Assembly: GCF_017875735.1 (NCBI RefSeq) | Contig: NZ_JAGGMZ010000001.1 | Span: 2,356,001 to 2,420,000, forward strand | Direction of reading: 5' to 3' | DNA from: Arthrobacter sp. CAN_C5 | GTDB taxonomy: Bacteria; Actinomycetota; Actinomycetes; Actinomycetales; Micrococcaceae | DNA: 64,000 nt | Shown here: piece after piece, positions 58,834-64,000 of the stretch | How the letters are laid out: each line of letters begins with the position of its first letter | Position numbering within the stretch: position 1 is the first letter of the stretch | Notes under the pieces: model-generated | The model's database searches: none | The model's input: the letters and a program-made list of their open reading frames with translations, nothing else | Told to the model about the DNA's origin: nothing | Program-made: the position numbers and the translations under genes

Positions 58834-59533
58834 GATCTACCGTTCTCCTTACGATCATCTGCATAAACAATTCGTGTATCCGCCGCTCCCCGGTTACCTC
58901 GGGATGAAAGCTGGTGGCGAGCAGGTTCCCCGACCGCACCGCAACAATCCTAGCGACCCGGTCCACATCCGGGTGCGGCGCGTCACTAGCGGGGGCCTTC
59001 GCCGGTACCTGCGCGAGTACCTCGACCGATTCCCCCACCCGCTCCACCCAGGGAGCCCTGATGAACACGGCACGCACCGGGGGTACCTCCCCCGACGACG
59101 ACGGCGCAAGCCCGGCGAACTCGAGATCTGTTTCGAATGAGTCCCGCTGGCGACCGAAGGCGTTCCGGCGGACCACGATATCCAGCCCACCGAGGGTCTG
59201 CTGTGGGTTCCCTGAAAGGTCGGTGGCCGGGTCGGCGATGGCGTCGGCGAGCATGATCATTCCGGCGCAGGATCCGTAGACCGGGAGCCCCGACATGATG
59301 AGTTCCCGCAGCGGATCGGCCAGGTCAAAGGCCCGGGTGAGTTTGTCGATCGCCGTGGATTCGCCGCCCGGGATGATGAGGCCGTCAATCCCGGCCAGCT
59401 CGCTGGGCCGGCGGATGGCGCTGGCCCGTCCCCCGAGGGACTCAATGGTGCGGATATGTTCCCGCACGTCGCCCTGGACAGCCAGCACGCCAACATGCAC
59501 GCCGGATGGGGCGGGTACGGGGTAAGTGGTCAT
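58817..59533 (-). CDS. pdxT: Pyridoxal 5'-phosphate synthase glutaminase subunit
   Basis: Class I glutaminase that feeds ammonia to PdxS; 238 residues. [21 protein letters not shown] is the family start, [15 protein letters not shown] carries the oxyanion region, the nucleophile Cys is in [13 protein letters not shown], and the His-Glu pair is in [11 protein letters not shown]. pdxS, usually next to it, is not in this window; a divergent murT gene lies upstream. Confidence 0.94.
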   Translation of the reverse strand: MTTYPVPAPSGVHVGVLAVQGDVREHIRTIESLGGRASAIRRPSELAGIDGLIIPGGESTAIDKLTRAFDLADPLRELIMSGLPVYGSCAGMIMLADAIADPATDLSGNPQQTLGGLDIVVRRNAFGRQRDSFETDLEFAGLAPSSSGEVPPVRAVFIRAPWVERVGESVEVLAQVPAKAPASDAPHPDVDRVARIVAVRSGNLLATSFHPEVTGERRIHELFMQMIVRRTVDHVGAL

Positions 59534-59602
59534 TGATCCATTCTAGGTTGGGCGGGCCAGCCCGCGATCAACCGGAGCCCGGACTGCGATAAGTTAGGTT
59601 CC

Positions 59603-60874
59603 ATGTTTCCCTTCAGTGTGCTGGTCGGTAAGGCCGTGCGCCGCATCTCGCGGTTGCGTGGCGGAGGCTCGGCGCTGCCGGGCCTGGTCGTCGAAAAAAT
59701 CGATCCGGGGTTCATGGGCCGCGCCTTGACCGGCCTGCCGCACGGAGTGGTGGTCATCAGCGGAACCAACGGGAAAACCACCACCACCAAGATGGTCGTG
59801 GAACTCCTCCAGGGTCAGGGCCTGACCGTGTTCACCAACCGCACCGGCAGCAACTTCACCCGCGGGGTGGCCGCCGCGCTGCTCGGCGAGGTGAACTGGC
59901 GAGGCAGGCTCAAGGCCGACGTCGCGGTCCTCGAACTCGATGAGGCGCACGCGGTCCACTTCGTGAAACTGGTCCCGCCCACCCACTGCCTGCTGCTCAA
60001 TGTGCTGCGGGATCAGCTGGACCGCTTCGGCGAAATTGACCAGACCACGCGTCTGCTCGAACAGATCGCCGCGAAGACCACCGGTACCGTGGTGCTCAAC
60101 CGCGAGGACCCCCGCGTCGCCGGGATCGCGTCGACCGTCCACGACGCCGAGGTCACCTACTTCGGGCTCGACGCGTCGTTGCGCAGCACCTTTCCCAACG
60201 ACGACGAGCTGCGCGGGGACATCGGCGTCGCTCCCCCGTCGAGCCTCCCCGCCGATGTGATCCTCGAACACGTCGACGGGAACACTGCAATGTTCCTGAC
60301 CGATGGCGAATCGACGAGTGTGGACCTGCGGCTCCGCGGTGTCTACAACATCTTCAACGCTGCCGCGGCGCTGGCAACCGCGCGCACCGTCCTCGGCGGG
60401 GCCATCAACCGTGCCGCCCTCTTCGCTTCCCTCGCCACCGTCGAGCCCGCTTTCGGCCGCGGTGAATCCCTCGTGGTGGACGGCAAGCCACTGGAACTGG
60501 TGCTGGTGAAGAACCCCAGCGGGTTCCGGCTCGGGCTGAAGTCGTTCGACGCGACCGGATACGCCACCATGATTGCCATCAACGACAATTACGCCGACGG
60601 CCGGGACATGTCCTGGCTCTGGGACGTCGACTTCGATTCCCTCGGACAGGCCGGGGTGGAAATGGTCAGCGGTGTCCGGGCCTACGATATGGCGCTGCGG
60701 CTCAAGTACGACGACGTCGACGTCCGCGCCGTCGAACCCGATACGACCGCGGCGTTGAAGGCGTTTATCAGCGCCACCCACGACCAGCCCAAGCGGATTT
60801 TCTGCACCTACACGGCCATGCTCGCGGTCCGCCGGGACCTCTCCAAGATCACAACAGTCGAGGTGGTTTCCTGA
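59603..60874 (+). CDS. murT: Lipid II isoglutaminyl synthase, MurT subunit
   Basis: Mur-ligase-like subunit that, with GatD, amidates the D-Glu of lipid II to D-isoglutamine; 423 residues. ATP loop VISGTNGKTTTTKMV, the central ELDEAHAVHFVKL, and RLRGVYNIFNAAAALA are visible. The C-terminal DUF1727 domain contains VLVKNPSGFRLGLKSF and NDNYADGRDMSWLWDVDF. The cysteine pairs of the zinc ribbon seen in Staphylococcus MurT are absent between residues 190 and 225. It overlaps gatD by 1 bp (TGATG). Confidence 0.93.
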   Translation: MFPFSVLVGKAVRRISRLRGGGSALPGLVVEKIDPGFMGRALTGLPHGVVVISGTNGKTTTTKMVVELLQGQGLTVFTNRTGSNFTRGVAAALLGEVNWRGRLKADVAVLELDEAHAVHFVKLVPPTHCLLLNVLRDQLDRFGEIDQTTRLLEQIAAKTTGTVVLNREDPRVAGIASTVHDAEVTYFGLDASLRSTFPNDDELRGDIGVAPPSSLPADVILEHVDGNTAMFLTDGESTSVDLRLRGVYNIFNAAAALATARTVLGGAINRAALFASLATVEPAFGRGESLVVDGKPLELVLVKNPSGFRLGLKSFDATGYATMIAINDNYADGRDMSWLWDVDFDSLGQAGVEMVSGVRAYDMALRLKYDDVDVRAVEPDTTAALKAFISATHDQPKRIFCTYTAMLAVRRDLSKITTVEVVS

Positions 60875-61596
60875 TGTCCAAAGGCACCCTGAACATCCTG
60901 CAGCTCTACCCCCGCGAAATGAACATTTATGGCGACTGGGGCAACGTCCTGGTGCTGAAACAGCGGCTGGTCTGGCACGGGTACACGGCGAACATCCTTG
61001 AGCACAGCGCCGGGGACACCTTTCCCGAAGACGTTGATCTGATCATCGGGGGCGGCGGACAGGACAGCGGCCAACTGGTCATCCAGCAGGACCTGCAGGC
61101 CATTGCCCCGAAGCTGCGCGAACTCGCCGAGGATGGTCTGCCGATGCTGGTCATCTGCGGGCTCTACCAACTGTTCGGCAATTTCTTCAAGACCCACGAT
61201 GGGACGGTCATCCCGGGCATCGGGATCCTCGATCTGGAGACCCACGGCACCAACGAGCGCCTGATCGGCAACGTGGTCGCTGACAGCGAGGAGTTCGGGG
61301 AAATCCACGGCTACGAGAACCACAGCGGCCAGACCCGGCTGGGTCCCGGAGTCCGGCCGCTGGGCACGGTCACCAAGGGTGCCGGCAACAACTCGCAGGA
61401 CGGCCACGAGGGCGCCCGCCACCTGAATGTCGTCGCGAGCTACCTGCACGGGTCGTTGCTGCCGAAGAACCCGGCCATTGCCGACTTCCTGCTCAGGAAA
61501 GCGACTGAGCGAAAGTTCGGCTCATTCGACGCAGCCGACCTCGACGACAGCCTCGCCGAGCTGGCGCGCCGTCACGCCGGGGCCCGTCCCCGCTAG
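60874..61596 (+). CDS. gatD: Lipid II isoglutaminyl synthase, GatD glutaminase
   Basis: CobB/CobQ-like glutamine amidotransferase that supplies ammonia to MurT; 240 residues. LYPREMNIYGDWGNVLVLKQR is typical. The nucleophile Cys is in MLVICGLYQLFG, and the catalytic His is in SYLHGSLLPKNP. It probably forms a 1:1 complex with the MurT encoded just upstream. Amidated lipid II is needed for efficient cross-linking in many actinobacteria. Confidence 0.93.
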   Translation: MSKGTLNILQLYPREMNIYGDWGNVLVLKQRLVWHGYTANILEHSAGDTFPEDVDLIIGGGGQDSGQLVIQQDLQAIAPKLRELAEDGLPMLVICGLYQLFGNFFKTHDGTVIPGIGILDLETHGTNERLIGNVVADSEEFGEIHGYENHSGQTRLGPGVRPLGTVTKGAGNNSQDGHEGARHLNVVASYLHGSLLPKNPAIADFLLRKATERKFGSFDAADLDDSLAELARRHAGARPR

Positions 61597-61630
61597 GGAA
61601 ACCGCCCGGCTCGCGGGCTGGGCTGCCCGG

Positions 61631-62902
61631 TCACTGGTCGTCGGTGAGATCCCACAGGTGGGCGCCGTCGTCGACCGCTCCGAACGTATCGACCACCGCC
61701 GCGATCCGCGCACTGACCTCCGCCTCGCGTTCGGGCGAGGTGCACGCACCGTCGGGCTGGTCCGGTGCCAGCGCGCACCAGCGGTAGGGGTCGGCGACGA
61801 TGATGGACGGTACCCAGGCCAGGTCGCTGACCGTCCAGTCGCCGCCGTCGTCCTGGGCGAACTGGGCCCTCACCATCAGCCCCTCGTTGTTCACCGCGTG
61901 GACCGGTGACAGTTCACTGACGCCATTTCCCAGGCCGTAGACAATCCAGGTGTCGTTGTATTTCTCGATCGGCAGCACCGAGTGGGTGTGATGGCCGTAA
62001 ATGAAGTCCACCTCCCCACTGTCGGCGAGGGCGTGGGCCACCTCCACCTGCTGTGCGTTGGGCATCGTCGCGTATTCGTCGCCGACGTGGATCACGGCGA
62101 TGACGACGTCTGCGCCTTCGTCCCTGGCCTGCCGGGCCTTGGCGGTCATGGCGGCTGCGTCGATCAGGTCCACCTGCCACGGCTGCTCGGGAATCAGCCC
62201 GTTGAGCCCGTAGGTCGCCTGGATGACCGCCACCCGGGCTGCGGGGGTCTGAAGGATCATGACTTCCCCGGAGGATGCCTCATCGGCGTAGGAGCCGGTA
62301 TGTTCCAGGCCCAGGCCATCCAGGACACCGAGGGTGCGGTTCAGCCCCTCAGTGCCGGCGTCGATGGTGTGGTTGCTGGCGGTGGTGCAGGCGTCGTAGC
62401 CGACGTCACGGGCGGCGTCGAGGATCTGCGGGGGAACGTTGAACTGGGGGTAGCCGCTGAACGGCCCTTCCGGCAACGCCACCGGGGTTTCCATGTGGCA
62501 GATTCCCAGATCGGCCTGGTCGAGATACCCGCGCTGCCCGGCGAGCAGTGGTTCAAAATCTAGATCCCCCGTGCCGGCTGTCGCGGCGTCGGCGGCGGCC
62601 TGCTCCCACAGTCCCGGGTGGATCAGCAGGTCACCGGTGGCAGCCACGCTGAAACACCTGTCCGCATCACATGGTGGACCTTCGCCCGGCGTGGGTTCGG
62701 GTGCGGTGGGCTCGGGTGCCGCCGTCGTGGATGCGGTGGCGGATGATGGGGTCGGCTGGGATGAGGCGGACGACTGGGGTCCCCCGGTCGCCGTCGTCGG
62801 CCCCTGCCCGTCCGGGGTGGGGTTCTGCCCCGCCGCCGAGCAGCTGCTGAGCAGCCCGATAGCCAGCGCCGCTCCTGCCAAACTGGTCAAAGTAGCCCGC
62901 AC
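61631..62902 (-). CDS. CapA-family (PgsA-like) lipoprotein
   Basis: A 423-residue exported protein. The signal peptide ends in the lipobox LLSSC, followed by a Ser/Thr/Pro linker of about 55 residues. The metallophosphatase-like CapA domain shows FSVAATGDLLIHPGLW, DLGICHMETPVA, TTASNHTIDAG, VIAVIHVGDEY and FIYGHHTHSVLPIEKY, with the His and Asp residues of the family. CapA proteins act in poly-gamma-glutamate export or anchoring in Bacillus, but no capB or capC partner is seen here and the function is unclear. Confidence 0.88.
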   Translation of the reverse strand: MRATLTSLAGAALAIGLLSSCSAAGQNPTPDGQGPTTATGGPQSSASSQPTPSSATASTTAAPEPTAPEPTPGEGPPCDADRCFSVAATGDLLIHPGLWEQAAADAATAGTGDLDFEPLLAGQRGYLDQADLGICHMETPVALPEGPFSGYPQFNVPPQILDAARDVGYDACTTASNHTIDAGTEGLNRTLGVLDGLGLEHTGSYADEASSGEVMILQTPAARVAVIQATYGLNGLIPEQPWQVDLIDAAAMTAKARQARDEGADVVIAVIHVGDEYATMPNAQQVEVAHALADSGEVDFIYGHHTHSVLPIEKYNDTWIVYGLGNGVSELSPVHAVNNEGLMVRAQFAQDDGGDWTVSDLAWVPSIIVADPYRWCALAPDQPDGACTSPEREAEVSARIAAVVDTFGAVDDGAHLWDLTDDQ

Positions 62903-63027
62903 GGCTGACCCCCTCGTCGATGTCCCCCCATGATAAGCCCCGCCAAGCGATCAGGGCCCCGCCGCGCGCCGAAGCGGATCCGCCGGTTGCTGGAGTGCCC
63001 GCCCAGCATGTGTAAGGGTTAGTTGTT

Positions 63028-64000
63028 ATGAGCAACCCTTTCCTTGCACCCAGTACCCTGCCGTATCAGCTCCCACCCTTCGGGCTGGTCCAGGATGACC
63101 ACTACCTGCCGGCTTTCGAGGCGGGGTTCGCCGAGCATCTCGCGGAAATCGAGTCGATCGTGTCCTCGCCGGAGCCGGCGTCCTTCGAGAACACCATTGT
63201 TGCCCTCGAGAAGGCCGGTGCCACCCTACGGCGGGTGGCACTGGTCTTCCACAACAGCTCCTCCGCGCATTCCACCCCCGCCATCCAGGCCCTGGAAACC
63301 GAGATCGCTCCCCGCTACGCGGCGCACGAGGACAACATTTCCCTCAACCGTGGCCTCTTCGACAGGGTCCGGGCGGTGCCGACCGCCGGGCTGGACGCCG
63401 AGGCCGTCCGCCTGGTCGAGGAGTACATCAGGCGGTTCATCCGCGCCGGCGCCCAGCTCGACGACGACGCCCAGGGCAAGCTGCGGGCCCTGAACACCGA
63501 GCTGTCCCAGTTGAGCACCGACTTCCAGCAGCGGCTGCTCAGGGACACCAACAACTCCGCGCTCCTCGTGGACACGGCTGACGAGCTCGCCGGTCTCTCG
63601 GCGGATGACATCGGATCGGCAGCAGCCGCAGCCGAAACCGCAGGCCACCCCGGGAAGTTCCTGCTCACCCTGATCCTGCCGACGGCGCAGCCGGCGATGG
63701 AGACCCTGACCCATCGGGCCACCCGCCAGCGGTTGCATGAGGCGTCGGTCAACCGCGGATTTGCCGACCATGAGAACCGGACCCTGGGCATCGCCGCCCG
63801 GATGGCCGAACTGCGGGCAGACCGGGCCGCACTGCTGGGTTTCGACAGCCACGCTGCGGCTGCCACCGACGACCAGACCGCCCCTTCACTGGATGCCATC
63901 CACCGGATGCTGGGGCAGTTGGCTCCGGCAGCGGTGCGCAACGCGCGGGCCGAGGTGGTGGACCTTGAAGCCGCCGCCGGGCACCCGATCGAGGCGTGGG
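63028..64000 (+). CDS. M3-family oligopeptidase (Dcp/oligopeptidase A type), 5' part
   Basis: The frame from the ATG at 63028 is open to the window end (324 codons), so the gene is partial. MSNPFLAPSTLPYQLPPFG, DDHYLPAFEAGFAEHLAEIE and FENTIVALEKAGATLRRV are typical of the N-terminal helical domain of M3 peptidyl-dipeptidases, and REVN-like ARMAELRADRAALLGF matches the region before the catalytic domain. The zinc HExxH motif would lie beyond position 64000. These cytosolic enzymes degrade oligopeptides. Dcp and OpdA (PrlC) cannot be told apart from this half. Confidence 0.88.
   Translation, partial: MSNPFLAPSTLPYQLPPFGLVQDDHYLPAFEAGFAEHLAEIESIVSSPEPASFENTIVALEKAGATLRRVALVFHNSSSAHSTPAIQALETEIAPRYAAHEDNISLNRGLFDRVRAVPTAGLDAEAVRLVEEYIRRFIRAGAQLDDDAQGKLRALNTELSQLSTDFQQRLLRDTNNSALLVDTADELAGLSADDIGSAAAAAETAGHPGKFLLTLILPTAQPAMETLTHRATRQRLHEASVNRGFADHENRTLGIAARMAELRADRAALLGFDSHAAAATDDQTAPSLDAIHRMLGQLAPAAVRNARAEVVDLEAAAGHPIEAW

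Noticed and set aside
59594..60781. 395-codon minus-strand frame opposite murT
   Set aside because: Shadow of the MurT gene, whose ATP loop and DUF1727 domain are clear.

Overview
The window comes from a high-GC Gram-positive bacterium, most probably a member of the Micrococcaceae (Arthrobacter and relatives). The evidence is the actinobacterial gene order hisI-trpE-membrane protein-trpC-trpB-trpA-lgt-gltB-gltD-pyk with an ANTAR regulator of the PdtaR type beyond it, the yebC-ruvC-ruvA-ruvB-yajC-secD-secF-rel order, frequent GTG starts, a MurT/GatD pair and a RibM-type riboflavin transporter. No species name can be fixed from this DNA alone.

Region 1 (1 to about 18,500) is accessory DNA. It opens in the left end of an IS21-family element (istA, istB). 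Three small genes of unknown function follow on the minus strand, then a LysM/NlpC-P60 cell-wall hydrolase gene under a c-di-AMP riboswitch and a broken CsoR-type repressor gene. From about 6,456 to 18,492 lies what looks like an island in a tRNA-Leu gene. A decayed tyrosine integrase sits beside a 22-bp copy of the tRNA 3' end (7270-7291), the intact tRNA is at 18411-18492, and an approximately 840-bp diverged direct repeat carrying a truncated DUF4192 gene is present at both ends. The right copy is interrupted by a complete ISL3-family element with a perfect 8-bp target duplication. Inside the island are two convergent operons: CoA-transferase, HMG-CoA-lyase-like protein, GntR regulator and DehI-like protein (plus strand), and a complete taurine/nitrate-type ABC importer (minus strand). 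Both operons start behind the same composite promoter layout, TTGACGCA-N9-TTCTG-N4-GTTGTATAC. This is the best candidate here for an undescribed system: an uptake and CoA-dependent catabolic module for an unknown carboxylic acid.

Region 2 (18,600 to 64,000) is core chromosome: pdtaR, pyk, gltBD, lgt, trpABC and trpE with two small membrane proteins, hisI, hisF, hisG, hisE, and a riboflavin operon (ribM-ribD-ribE-ribB-ribA-ribH) behind an FMN riboswitch. ribB and ribA are separate genes here. Then come aspS, an APC permease, hisS, a DUF349 protein, an AbiEi-like protein, the bifunctional (p)ppGpp enzyme Rel, secF-secD-yajC, ruvBAC, yebC, pdxT, the divergent murT-gatD pair for lipid II amidation, a CapA-type lipoprotein, and the 5' part of an M3-family oligopeptidase gene that runs off the window.

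Many genes overlap by 4 bp (ATGA), so most of the core is in tight, translationally coupled operons. Start codons were moved inward from the longest reading frame where a ribosome binding site or family alignment favoured it. Statements on homology come from recognising sequence by eye; no database search was run.
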